Source: Mesonia aquimarina (GTDB lineage: Bacteria > Bacteroidota > Bacteroidia > Flavobacteriales > Flavobacteriaceae). From it: DNA of 64,000 bases. The notes under the pieces are model-generated. The model saw only the letters and a program-made list of their open reading frames with translations, searched no databases and was not told the origin of the DNA. Made by a program: the position numbers and the translations under genes. The DNA lies in assembly GCF_003667275.1 (NCBI RefSeq), contig NZ_RCNV01000003.1:124001-188000 (forward strand), read 5' to 3'. Of the stretch, positions 36,468 to 45,461 are shown one piece after another; the first letter of the stretch is position 1, and the number at the start of each line of letters is the position of its first letter.

Positions 36468-39419
36468 AAATTTCAGAAATTAAAGGGATATTGCTATCAG
36501 CTTCTCCCAAGTTATACAAATTTTTTAGTGTCTCGTCTAATTCAGTTTTTAGATTGTCGAATTGTCGTTGTAAAGGAATTAGTAACCTTTTATTTCCGTT
36601 GCTTTTATCTATTTTTCCTTGAATATCAATTAAATTTTTTTGAATTTTTGCTATTTTATCGTGAATATCTTTCTCCGATTTATTCTTAAAATCAATAAGC
36701 TTGATAGGTAGTTTTTTGAGCACTTTTGTTCCTCGTGCTATATAACCACCTCTGAAGACTTCTCCAATTAGTGCAGAAAACCACTCCAAATATTTAGAGT
36801 TCAATAAAGCTTGAATATAGTAGATTGAATAAGGAAAGTAATCATACAATAACCTGCTGTACCACCAGAAGATATTAAAGTTCCAAAGTAGTCAATTGCG
36901 TATTTGTTGCCCTGTGCTAAAACTCCAACAATAATTTTCGCAGGTACATCACATTTATCTAGACTTTGATGTCTGCCATATCTGTACCATTCGTTTTTTG
37001 TTTCAGGTTCAGGTTTAATGTCTCGTTTATCATTATCAAGTTTGTCCTTGTAATGATTTAAAAAATTATATGTTTCAGGATAGTTTGCCTTTAAGTCATC
37101 AATTTCTACAAACTCAATTCCCTTTTTGGTTTTTAGATAAGGATAAATAACAAATGAATTTGGCAAAAATGGGCGATAGGTGTACAGATTATCGTCTCCA
37201 CTTGAAGTCTTAAAATATGGTCTTGTTAAAGTTTCTTCAACTTTCCATTGAATACCGTCTTTTATGAAATAAAGAAAGTCTTTATCTTTTTTTTCTATCG
37301 AATGAATATAAACGTTATTGGCACTTGTTTGAATACCATTGTATATATTTTCAGAACCAATAAGCTCCTCTAATGTATTCGATTGTGAAACAATAGATGT
37401 ATAAATTGGTTTTAAAATACTTGGATAAAGGACCCAACCATCTACTTCTAAAGAATCTATATTAAATTCGTCAAAATTTTCTGAACCAATATTTCTTGTT
37501 TTCCAATTTTTGAACGAATTTACTTCAAGATATTTGACTTGTTCTAGTTTTTCTTTTTTGAGAATTAAGAGACAAGTATAAGTAGTTTTGTTTTGAAAAA
37601 CTTGATTTGCCCCAAAGGATATTATTTGCTGTATTGCTTTGTTGTCAACAAGTAATTCTCTCAACTTCTTACCAGCTCCAACCTTCGCAAACTTACTTGG
37701 AACTATATAACCAAAATATCCACCTTCCTTTAAGAGTTCTAGACCTCTTTCAATAAAAAGAAAGTATTTGTCAAACTGTTTGTATGATGAATTGAATTTT
37801 GATTTGTAAATGGGTAATTCAAGAGGTGTAAACTCTTTCATATGCTCTGTAGCCAAATATGGCGGATTGCCAACAACAACATCGAAACGAGTTTTACCAA
37901 AATCAAAAGGGTTTATTTCATTTTGATTTTTTTTATTTGTTTCTGATGTCTCAATTAGGCTGTTTCCAAACTGAATATTTTGGTCAAGAGTTGGTAATGC
38001 AGGTGTTGTTATTGTTGCATTGTCTTCATTTTCTAGAAGTTTTAATAGCAAACCAAATTTACAGGCTTGAACAGCATTGTAATCTTTGTCAATACCAAAA
38101 ATGCAACTTTCTAACACTTTTCTTTTGATGGCAAAAGGCAATTTAAATGTATTTATTGCTGTCTGAATTAATCTTTTGTGGTCGTTTAACAAATAGAAAT
38201 CGACAAGTGTATCTTGCAATAATTGATAAGTTTCCAGCAAAAATGCACCTGAACCACAAGCAATATCTGCAAATGATGAGCTTAAGATTTCTTTGTCAGT
38301 TTTGTTTTTACAATGCTCTACAACTGTTTGCCTTAGAATATCTTGAATGATAAAAGTTGGTGTAGTTACAATATCTCTGTCAACATTTTCAGGTTTCTTT
38401 TTTAAGAGAATTTGCCCGTTTTCTATAGCTAGTTGTTCTCCAAGAAATATTTCATAGATGTTTCCTAGAATGTCCGAAGCAAAAACTGAAAAGGAATAAG
38501 TACTTTCAGGGAAATATAAATCTTTGATGATTTCCCAAAATGCAGAAGAGCTATCAGAAACTACTTTTTCCGTTAACGGTTGATTAAATAAACCTGCGTT
38601 ATATTTTTTGTCTGCTTCTTTGAATTTTTTGATGAGCGAAGCGAAATCATTATTTTCTGCAAAGTTTAAAAGCGTTTTATAGGTTTCTAAATTTCGGTCC
38701 TCACAAACTCTTAAAAATATGATACTATTGATATAAGATTGAACAATATCGTTTAATTCTTCAATGCTTAGTTCAGGTTTATGCGAGTAAATTTCTTTAC
38801 CTAAAACGATTCGCCATTCGTTAATATGGGAAAGGAATAAATCATCTACACTTGAAAGTTTTAACTGTTCTTCAATTTCTTTCCAAGTTTCATCAAATTC
38901 TCCAGAATAAACAGCTTGGTTGCTTAGTTGTTTTTTGATTTCCTCAAAAGCTGATTCATATTCTGTATAGTGATAAAGATTGATTCTAGATTTCGTTACT
39001 GCATCATCTTTTCCAACTTTTTGTGAGCAATCATAGATTGCCAAATATTCAAAATTTGATAGAACTGAAATTTTAAGTTTTGCGGTAAAACCATATCTAC
39101 GTATTTGCTTTGCAGGTTCGTTATCGTTTTCAATTTTTACATTCGGTTTTTTGGCTTCTAAAAAGAATTTTCGCTCTGAAAATAGTCGAAAAGTATAATC
39201 AGGCTTTTTTGTGTTAGAACTAGCATCTGCTTTTAGTCCTTCTTCAACTAAGACTTCACGTTCGTTAGTTGGCTTTCCAGTCGAGTTTTTAATATCCCAA
39301 CCAAGCATTTCAAATAATGGGTCAAGAAAATCAGTCCTAAGCTGAGTTTCGTTGTAGTCCGCTTTTAGGTATGCGTCTCTATTCGAATGATATTTTTTAA
39401 TAAGGTCTTTAATGTTCAT
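36454..39419 (-). pseudogene. Type IIG restriction-modification enzyme, frameshifted near its C-terminus
   Basis: The first frame (36801-39419, 872 residues) holds a PD-(D/E)xK nuclease (Asp74, Glu88-Ala-Lys90 in FFLEAKK), the methylase motif I DIACGSGAFLLETYQ and motif IV VVGNPPYLATEHM. It ends in SSGGTAGYC, then unrelated residues. The expected continuation, YDYFPYSIYYIQALLNSKYL, is found in the -1 frame (36454-36849, 131 residues). That frame is the C-terminal half of the recognition domain, so a one-base change near 36840-36850 splits one gene of about 985 codons. No homopolymer or slippery site is evident there. The result may be an inactive or altered enzyme, or a sequencing error. Confidence 0.82.
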
Positions 39420-39421
39420 AT

Positions 39422-39757
39422 TTATTTCAAGTCCAATGAACCTTGTTTAAGATTCTTATTTTTTAAATATTTAATTTTTTCTTCTGCCACTTTCAGGATT
39501 TCGTTGGTATTTTCTTCTTCAATAATCTGATAAGCTACTTTGTCGCTAAAAAGAATAAGTCCAAGAGTTTTTTCCTCAATTCCGAACAATTCCGCCAAAA
39601 CTGGAAGCATTTCTTTATTAGCACTTCTTTCTCCACGTTCAATTTTCCCCAATGTTGATGGGTCAATGTCAAGTTTTGATGCAACTTTTCTTATCGGAAG
39701 ATTTTGGTCTTCCCTCAATTTCCGCAAGTACTCTCCAAACGATTGTTTCGTATTCAT
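39422..39757 (-). CDS. XRE-family controller protein of the restriction-modification locus
   Basis: This 111-residue protein has a Cro/C1-type helix-turn-helix (about residues 8-62; NLPIRKVASKLDIDPSTLGK, then IERGERSANK) and a charged C-terminal tail. It starts the restriction-modification operon, ending 2 bases before the type IIG gene. Small XRE proteins in this position are C (controller) proteins that delay nuclease expression until methylation is complete. Two inverted repeats lie just upstream at 39772-39802, as expected for self-regulation. Confidence 0.82.
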   Translation of the reverse strand: MNTKQSFGEYLRKLREDQNLPIRKVASKLDIDPSTLGKIERGERSANKEMLPVLAELFGIEEKTLGLILFSDKVAYQIIEEENTNEILKVAEEKIKYLKNKNLKQGSLDLK

Positions 39758-39771
39758 TTCCTTATATTTTT

Positions 39772-39802
39772 CCTGAAAATATATTCAGGACAATAATTGT
39801 CC
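39772..39802. promoter_or_regulatory. Two overlapping inverted repeats, candidate controller-protein boxes
   Basis: CCTGAA/TTCAGG (39772-39777 and 39784-39789) partly overlaps a perfect palindrome GGACAAT-A-ATTGTCC (39788-39802). Both are 15-45 bases upstream of the controller gene start at 39757. Paired operators of this sort are typical of C-protein regulation. The remaining bases to 40037 show only short AGCGTTGG repeats and no gene. Confidence 0.55.
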
Positions 39803-40037
39803 AAATGTAGTTATTTTTTTTGGGTTCCAGTGAGAAGAGCGGTGGGAAACTTAAGCTCTAATGCTTTTTTGAGCGTTGGATTTAGCGTTGGCTAAAAACA
39901 AATGTGCTTGAATATGCGGTTGGCTTTTCAGCTTGCAGGTATAGTTATATCGCAACTAAATATACATATATCACGTAAATTTTTAGGGATAAAGAAGCTT
40001 ATTAAGATATTCCGCTTTGAAAATTTATACTTCTCCA

Positions 40038-41618
40038 TCACTTAAAAATCGACCTCGCCTCATCATAAACCCTCTCAAAATTAGCTTCTAAATCAACATT
40101 TGAATACTGCTTCGTTTCCTGCGGAAGCTCTCTTTTAATATTAGACAGTTTAAACTGTACCTTCTTGTCCTTCCCATCCGCATACGTAATAAACTCGCCT
40201 TGCTTTAACCTGAAAAATACATCTGCTCGTATTTTCGGGATTTCCTTTTCGCCTGTGGTAATACGTGTATCAAAATCCAGATTATGACCACGACTTACGC
40301 TTTTGGTTGGGTCTTTGATGATTTCAAAAAAGCGTTCGTAGTATTTGGCGGTGTCTGGGTCGTTTACTTTACCAAAAAACTGGTATGATAAATTACTCAA
40401 AATTGCCTTGCTTGCCTTATCGCCATACATCATATCGTTTTGTATTTTATCCTGCATTACATAAATCGTAGCAATATTGTAGCTTCTCAATGTTGCCGGA
40501 ATGCGGTGCATATTTAACAAGCGAATGGTTGGTGCTTCTTCCATTAATAAAAATGAGGGTTTGGAATTACGCACACTCATTTGCTTTGTAATAGTGTGAA
40601 TAATGGTTGCAATTACTGGCGAATAAGACGTTTCATATTTTGGATTGTTCACTACCGAAATTATGGCAGGATTATCCTCACCATTAATATTCAAAGGTAC
40701 TTCGTCTGCGGACAATGCCATAAAAATCCGTTGTGTGCTAATTCGTTTCAGCGCATTTGCCAAAGTACTTTTTACACCAGCGGTCTGTCTGTCAGAATCC
40801 TTACCACTAATAAAAGCATCTGCCATTGCTCTCGATGTGGTGTTGGTTTCCAAAAACTGCACGAGGCTATCCGTATCAAGGTATTGGTAGATAGCTATTA
40901 AATGAGGAAGTGTGCAAAATTGCGGATAGGTAGTTTTTAGTTTCCAGATTAACCCACCAATCAAACCTTCAGCGGCATCGTTAAAGAACTTTGTAGTTCC
41001 GGTTGTTCCACTTTCTCTTTGCTCTAAAAGATTTTCAATTAGCACTCTTGAAACCTCGTTTACGCTTTCCTCGCTCTCTAAATAGCGTGGTGCAATGGGA
41101 TTTACCCGATGGATGATTTTATCGAAGGAAATGACCTTAAACGGCATATCGTTATCCTTAAAAAGTGGATATGCCATTTCGGTCAATTCAAAATCTTTAT
41201 AGTCGTGAATAATTCCGCAGAAGCGCTCTTTCCGGAAATGCTTCAAAAATCCATAAATCACACTTTCAGTCTTACCACTTCCCGCAGAGCCGATGACGGA
41301 TGCGCCACGTTTAATATTATCTAATTTGAAGTTCCCTTTGTTTGTAGCAAAATTGACTTGGTACTTGGTATTTCCGTTTTGTACATTTTCAGTTTTATGC
41401 AGAAATACATATAGTCCTGTATTAATTAATAGTAGAGGACAAACCAAATAGAGTAATAGCGATACTAATTCGTTTCCCTCAGAAATATAGAACACAAAAA
41501 TTGAAAGCAATATAAAATTCAAAAGAAACGCATATCTACTTACCCGAAAAAACGCATAGAAAACAGTACTGGCTAAACCAATAATTGAAAGTATCGTTAT
41601 GAGATTGTTTATTTCCAT
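40038..41618 (-). CDS. mobC: MobC/VirD4-type coupling protein
   Basis: This 526-residue protein has N-terminal membrane segments (about residues 5-75). A P-loop ATPase follows: Walker A SVIGSAGSGKTESVIY (about residues 108-123), Walker B PSFLLMEEAPTIRLL, then IATIYVMQDKIQNDMMYGDK. It ends with conserved-looking KQGEFITYADGKDKKVQF. This matches the TraG/VirD4-like coupling protein that docks the relaxase-DNA complex at the channel. It follows the relaxase gene by 2 bases and lies far from the tra operon, separated by defence cargo. Confidence 0.88.
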   Translation of the reverse strand: MEINNLITILSIIGLASTVFYAFFRVSRYAFLLNFILLSIFVFYISEGNELVSLLLYLVCPLLLINTGLYVFLHKTENVQNGNTKYQVNFATNKGNFKLDNIKRGASVIGSAGSGKTESVIYGFLKHFRKERFCGIIHDYKDFELTEMAYPLFKDNDMPFKVISFDKIIHRVNPIAPRYLESEESVNEVSRVLIENLLEQRESGTTGTTKFFNDAAEGLIGGLIWKLKTTYPQFCTLPHLIAIYQYLDTDSLVQFLETNTTSRAMADAFISGKDSDRQTAGVKSTLANALKRISTQRIFMALSADEVPLNINGEDNPAIISVVNNPKYETSYSPVIATIIHTITKQMSVRNSKPSFLLMEEAPTIRLLNMHRIPATLRSYNIATIYVMQDKIQNDMMYGDKASKAILSNLSYQFFGKVNDPDTAKYYERFFEIIKDPTKSVSRGHNLDFDTRITTGEKEIPKIRADVFFRLKQGEFITYADGKDKKVQFKLSNIKRELPQETKQYSNVDLEANFERVYDEARSIFK

Positions 41619-41620
41619 AC

Positions 41621-42652
41621 TTAGACTCCTATTGAACTTGATTTTATGGCCACTTCTGCGCCACGTCTTAATCTTTTGAAAACTCGAAGTGCAATTTGTG
41701 CCTGACTTACTGGAATACTTGGAATGATTGGCAATCCTGTTTTTGTAATCATTTTAAATGCCAACGCTTTTTCATTAGCTGGCAGTTTCATCAAAGCAGC
41801 AAAATAGAGGTTGGGATTTTTTACAAAATCTTTTCTTGCTTTGTAGGTTTCAGCAAAATTGCGTTTGTAGCCAAATTTTGTATCGAAGGTTTTTTCTGCT
41901 TTCGCGAAAAAGGTGTCCCTATCAAAACCTCGCTTTACCTTTTTACCGTGCATTTCAACCTCTGAAGCTTTGTGTTTACTACCTGGCGAAAGACTAACGG
42001 AATTGGAAGCATCTTTTCGGCTTACGATAATATGGATATGACTTTGGTTTCCATCTTTTGACATTCCTTGAACTATTCGTTTTCCATTTTGTTGATGTGG
42101 TGCTTGGCGTTCCAGTTTGGCAATTTCCCTGTTCATCTTATTAATATTCCCTTCCGCTCGTCCGTCCTGTACATTTCGTATTTCCGTTTTGAGCTGTAGT
42201 ATTTTTGTAGCATACGGTTGGTTTTCTTTAATCTGAAAATCGGTTCCCTTGAACGCTCTTTGATGTTCAATTTTCGCATAGTATTTTATGTCATCAATAG
42301 ATATAGGTCGCCCATTAATTTCTCGATTGAAGCTGGCAACATAATCCTTCATTAGCTCACGAGTGTAGGTTTTTAAATCTTGGCTATTGTTCTGAAGTTT
42401 TCGCAATTCATACTTTGAAGGACTGACCGTAATCGAATAAAATTTGGGTTCTTTCTTTTTTAATTTTGCGGTATTTCCATCAATTTCTTTGACCACTTCT
42501 TCAGCGGAAATTTCATCGCCATATTGATTGAAAAAGTGTTCCATATCTCGTTGCTCTAAACCTTCATTTTCTTTTTCTAAATAGCCTACAAAATCCGCTG
42601 AACTTTGGCTATAATTACCACCCATTTTTTGAGCTGTGATTGTGATATACAT
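41621..42652 (-). CDS. mobB: MobB-like relaxase (DUF5712)
   Basis: This 343-residue protein starts MYITITAQKMGGNYSQSSAD and carries the relaxase metal motif in NQSHIHIIVSRKDASN (His-x-His). A basic C-terminal region follows. N-terminal FVGYLEKEN and the QHVEH-like KIEHQRAFKG segment match Bacteroidota DUF5712/MobB relaxases. The enzyme nicks oriT and carries the strand into the recipient. The gene sits between the accessory protein and the coupling protein, giving the classic mob order, and the hairpin-rich region at 43054-43300 upstream is the probable oriT. Confidence 0.85.
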   Translation of the reverse strand: MYITITAQKMGGNYSQSSADFVGYLEKENEGLEQRDMEHFFNQYGDEISAEEVVKEIDGNTAKLKKKEPKFYSITVSPSKYELRKLQNNSQDLKTYTRELMKDYVASFNREINGRPISIDDIKYYAKIEHQRAFKGTDFQIKENQPYATKILQLKTEIRNVQDGRAEGNINKMNREIAKLERQAPHQQNGKRIVQGMSKDGNQSHIHIIVSRKDASNSVSLSPGSKHKASEVEMHGKKVKRGFDRDTFFAKAEKTFDTKFGYKRNFAETYKARKDFVKNPNLYFAALMKLPANEKALAFKMITKTGLPIIPSIPVSQAQIALRVFKRLRRGAEVAIKSSSIGV

Positions 42653-42663
42653 AGTTCAAATAT

Positions 42664-43044
42664 TTATAGCTGATTACTCGGATTTTGCTTTTCGCGAAAG
42701 CGGACTTCCTTCTTTTCTTCGGCATATTTCTTTTCAACAATCAAAGGTTTTTTTACAGGTTCTTCCATTTCAAAAAGGGATTGAATCATCGCCACCGTGG
42801 GTTTGGTTTGTGTCTTTTCAACATCTCGCATTATTGCAATAACTGCATTGATTCTTTTTAAAAGTTTTGCTTCGATAGTTCGCCCTGTCGGTCCTAGTTT
42901 TTCTTTTGGCGAAATTTCGTTGTAGAAGAAAAAATCGAGCATCGTAGCCATTGCCTCGGTGTGCGATTTGAAGTAAGTGCGTGAGAAAGTCTGGAAACGT
43001 TTTGCAGTTTCCTTTTTAAATCTAATTCCAATAAATGAGTCCAT
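42664..43044 (-). CDS. BfmA/BtgA-like relaxosome accessory protein
   Basis: From the ATG at 43044 the protein has 126 residues. An ATG at 43086 would add 14 residues but lies in the loop of a hairpin, so the shorter form is preferred. The N-terminal part (SFIGIRFKKETAKRFQTFSR, then TYFKSHTEAMATML) fits a ribbon-helix-helix DNA-binding protein, and BfmA/BtgA-type accessory proteins occupy this position. It would bind oriT and recruit the relaxase. The C-terminal tail is charged and low in complexity. Confidence 0.75.
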   Translation of the reverse strand: MDSFIGIRFKKETAKRFQTFSRTYFKSHTEAMATMLDFFFYNEISPKEKLGPTGRTIEAKLLKRINAVIAIMRDVEKTQTKPTVAMIQSLFEMEEPVKKPLIVEKKYAEEKKEVRFREKQNPSNQL

Positions 43045-43053
43045 ATTTCGCCG

Positions 43054-43300
43054 ATTTGTCGCAAAATCTTCCCTAAAAATGGGCATTCACAGCCCATTTG
43101 TCGCAAATCGCTGATTGTTAGGAAATTAAAATATGTTCAAATCGCTGGTAATCAGCAATTTGAAAACGAAAAGGAATCCGAAACATCGCGCAGCGTGTTA
43201 CCCTCTTGCTATTCCTTTTCGTCACGCGCAAGCGTGACAAAAATCCATACAATCCGGCTAAAAAGCCGATTGCCATTTTCAGGGAAAATGATTTTCCGAT
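43054..43300. other. Candidate origin of transfer (oriT), hairpin-rich non-coding DNA
   Basis: The stretch is dense in repeats. Direct repeats ATTTGTCGCAAA lie at 43054-43065 and 43096-43107. AATGGGC/GCCCATT arms are at 43078-43084 and 43092-43098. ACGAAAAGGAAT (43166-43177) pairs with ATTCCTTTTCGT (43211-43222). GTCACGC-GCAA-GCGTGAC spans 43221-43238, CGGCT-AAAA-AGCCG spans 43255-43268 and GGAAAAT-G-ATTTTCC spans 43283-43297. It lies directly upstream of the accessory, relaxase and coupling genes, where oriT is found in related elements. No long open frame exists from 43107 to 43430. The nick site cannot be named. Confidence 0.6.
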
Positions 43301-43430
43301 ATGTTATTTTTCGATGTCTACGGTTATCGGCGAAAGTCGAAAAGTGGATAACCCTACTTAAATTTGAATGCTGAATTTCAGCGAAATAAAGATACGTTTT
43401 TTTCTTGACTATATGTTAATTGCATAGAAA

Positions 43431-43456
43431 AACACCTCTAAAATTTTAGAGGTGTT
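43431..43456 (-). terminator. Terminator ending the small-protein/ssb unit
   Basis: Perfect 13-base arms (AACACCTCTAAAA at 43431-43443 and its complement at 43444-43456) form a hairpin with a 9-bp stem and an A/T loop. On the minus strand it is followed by TTTTTC. It lies 21 bases after the stop of the 65-residue gene. Confidence 0.75.
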
Positions 43457-43476
43457 CGTTGCTCTATATAATAGTG

Positions 43477-43674
43477 CTAAATGTTGAAAACGAAATTATA
43501 GGTGTATAAGTTTTTAATCATTTCCTCGTCAATCAAGTTTTCATAATTTGCACCAGTTTCTTCCACATATTTATTTATGGATTCCCCATAAAGATGTGTT
43601 ACGTGTTCTCTCGAAACCTGTAAAAGTTCCTCTTGTTTTTCCTCGCTCAAATCTTGAAATTTAATATACATCAT
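43477..43674 (-). CDS. Small hypothetical protein of the element
   Basis: This 65-residue acidic helical protein begins MMYIKFQDLSEEKQEELLQV and ends YTYNFVFNI. I do not recognise a family. It lies between the DUF6876-like gene and a strong terminator on the same strand, and small proteins of this type are common near ssb in Bacteroidota elements. Phage- or plasmid-type accessory functions are possible but not shown by sequence. Confidence 0.6.
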   Translation of the reverse strand: MMYIKFQDLSEEKQEELLQVSREHVTHLYGESINKYVEETGANYENLIDEEMIKNLYTYNFVFNI

Positions 43675-43686
43675 AGCTTCAAAATT

Positions 43687-44067
43687 TTAATATTCGCTTG
43701 GTAACATCAGCGTATCATTTACAAAAAATAACCGCAGTTCATCGAGTGGAAAATCGGTTGCTCTATATCCTTGCTTTTCCAAAATATTATCATTGCCATC
43801 GCTGTAAATTATCTCGGCTTCATATCCCGAATAATCCTGTTTTTCTTCGGACAATCTTTTAAAGTCGATTGTGATAAATTCGCTTCGGTTCATCAGACTT
43901 TTTGCAATTACGGACGTGTCCGTAATGAGCCAAAAACATTCTGCTACTTCGGATAAGTATTTCAATCCGTCCGTAAAACGGGTTCGCAATAATGGGATTT
44001 GATAAAACATTTCTGTTCCACTAAAATATTGCAATCGCTCTTTTATTTCGTTAACTTGTGCTTTCAT
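43687..44067 (-). CDS. DUF6876-like protein of conjugative elements
   Basis: This 126-residue protein begins MKAQVNEIKERLQYFSGTEM, then FYQIPLLRTRFTDGLKYLSE and VAECFWLITD. This pattern (short helical lead, FTGTxxxY-like motif, TDGxKYLxExAxCyWL) is the DUF6876 signature as I know it. The C-terminal half is acidic and includes the IIYSDGNDNILEKQGYR stretch. Function is unknown. It lies between ssb and the 65-residue gene, with a hairpin terminator between it and ssb. Confidence 0.7.
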   Translation of the reverse strand: MKAQVNEIKERLQYFSGTEMFYQIPLLRTRFTDGLKYLSEVAECFWLITDTSVIAKSLMNRSEFITIDFKRLSEEKQDYSGYEAEIIYSDGNDNILEKQGYRATDFPLDELRLFFVNDTLMLPSEY

Positions 44068-44096
44068 TGTACATATATTTAATGTGTGAATAATGA

Positions 44097-44132
44097 AAAG
44101 AGGGCGAAACTTTCGACAGGTGCGCCCTCTTT
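44097..44132 (-). terminator. Terminator downstream of ssb
   Basis: A 10-bp stem (AAAGAGGGCG at 44097-44106, CGCCCTCTTT at 44123-44132) closes a 16-base loop. On the minus strand it ends in CTCTTTTCATT. It lies 12 bases after the ssb stop and may also limit read-through into the DUF6876-like gene. Confidence 0.7.
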
Positions 44133-44143
44133 AATTTTGAAGA

Positions 44144-44488
44144 TTACTTGTCGCTCTTGCTTCCAAGTAATAGGATTTCATCGGCTATAACTTCGGTAAC
44201 ATAGCGTTGTTCGTTATCATCAGTTGTATAGCTTCGGGTTTTAAGTTTTCCCGATATTCCAACTTCTTTGCCTTTTTCGACAAATTTCTCAACGATTTCA
44301 GCAGTCTTGCCCCAAGCTACTACGGTATGCCAGTTGGTGTCCGTTTGCTTTTCGCCTTTACTGTCTTTGTAATACTCGTTTGTAGCAAGTGAGAAGCGGG
44401 CTACTTTCTTACCGCTTTCAAGGTTCGTAATGGTTGGTTCTTGTCCAACGTTTCCAATTAACTGTACGTGATTTCTAATAGTACTCAT
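44144..44488 (-). CDS. ssb: Single-stranded DNA-binding protein
   Basis: The 114-residue protein is an OB-fold SSB. It begins MSTIRNHVQLIGNVGQEPTI, followed by KKVARFSLATNE and TNWHTVVAWGKTAEIVEKFV. It is shorter than chromosomal SSB and lacks the acidic DDDIPF-like tip, as is common for plasmid and ICE copies. It would coat the transferred strand or the element's replication intermediates. Upstream is a nearly 1-kb non-coding region. Confidence 0.92.
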   Translation of the reverse strand: MSTIRNHVQLIGNVGQEPTITNLESGKKVARFSLATNEYYKDSKGEKQTDTNWHTVVAWGKTAEIVEKFVEKGKEVGISGKLKTRSYTTDDNEQRYVTEVIADEILLLGSKSDK

Positions 44489-45461
44489 AATAAAAAGATT
44501 TGTGTCTGCTTTGTATCAGACTGGTTTATATTTCCCCTATTTGTTTTAAACTGAATTAAATTTTAAGGGGTGTTTGTTCTTTTCTTCTGTGCACTGCACA
44601 ATGGATAGAGTGGGTTTTGTCAAGACTTTTCGGGCAAAATCAGGTGTGTTTGCGACGTAGTAAAATCCTTAGATTTTCAAGGAAGTAGAAACCTTATTTT
44701 TCACTAAAACTTGTATAGTCTTGACAAGTTCCATAAGGGCATTAGCAATTCTTTTAAACGCAGTTGCGTTTGAGCGTACCGACAGTTAAGCGAGATAAGC
44801 AGCTGTGTTTATATTAGAATTGGTTATGTCGTGCCTGTTTTTCGACGCCCCGAAAAACAACAAAGGCTTTATCCATTATAAACCCCTTAAAATGTGTAAG
44901 GCAGCGGTTCGGTTTTTAAGGATTTTCGATTGAGGGCTCAAGAAGACCGCGCCGAAAATCCTGTTAAGAAAACCGAAGGGATGACTTTCCGATGAAAAAC
45001 GGACTTAATTCTCAATTTTGGCAAAGGAATGAAGTGTTCCTTCCCAGCATAGCGGGAAGGGTTAGCGGAATGGAAAGCTAAAATTGGGGATTGTGTCCAA
45101 GACCTTTGTAATGAAGCTCTTTTCACGAAATGTAGCTTTTCGCGAAATGCAGGGGAATGTGCTGAACGGATTAAGAAAATTATTTATTCTCATTATGCAG
45201 GATTTAAAGCGGACTTGACTTTGAAGGTGTAGGTTGGAATGCAGTTTGACCGCTTCCCGACTTTTCTCGGGAATGAACGGGCAAGTGGAATGGAAAACGG
45301 AAGCTTTGAAGTTGTGTCCAAGATTATTATAGGAAAGCGCTTTTCCCGGAATGAAGCTTTTCGCGAAATGTAGGGGAATGTGCTGAACGGTATTGCTTTT
45401 AAACCTATAAATAGCAAGCACAAAAAAATCCAGTTTAAGGTACTGGATGAACCTTTTGGCT
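44489..45461. repeat. Non-coding region with two 104-bp direct repeats and a distant inverted repeat
   Basis: About 970 bases separate ssb from the DUF932 gene with no credible gene. A direct repeat of about 104 bases occurs at 45067-45169 and 45287-45390. Both copies share TGTGTCCAAGA, AGCTTTTCGCGAAATG and GGGGAATGTGCTGAACGG. Farther left, TTGTCAAGACT (44617-44627) is the exact complement of AGTCTTGACAA (44717-44727). Open frames in this stretch simply follow the repeats. It could be an origin, a structured RNA or the long leader of ssb. Confidence 0.65.

Noticed and set aside
43045-43086. Longer N-terminus for the BfmA/BtgA-like protein
   Set aside because: The upstream ATG is inside a hairpin loop of the probable oriT, and the ribbon-helix-helix begins right after the Met at 43044.
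43431-43456. 26-bp palindrome as a regulator operator
   Set aside because: Its place after the last gene of a unit and the T-run on the minus strand fit a terminator better.
44938-45126. Open frame of 62 codons on the minus strand
   Set aside because: It covers the first direct repeat in the non-coding region, with no plausible start context and no recognisable sequence.
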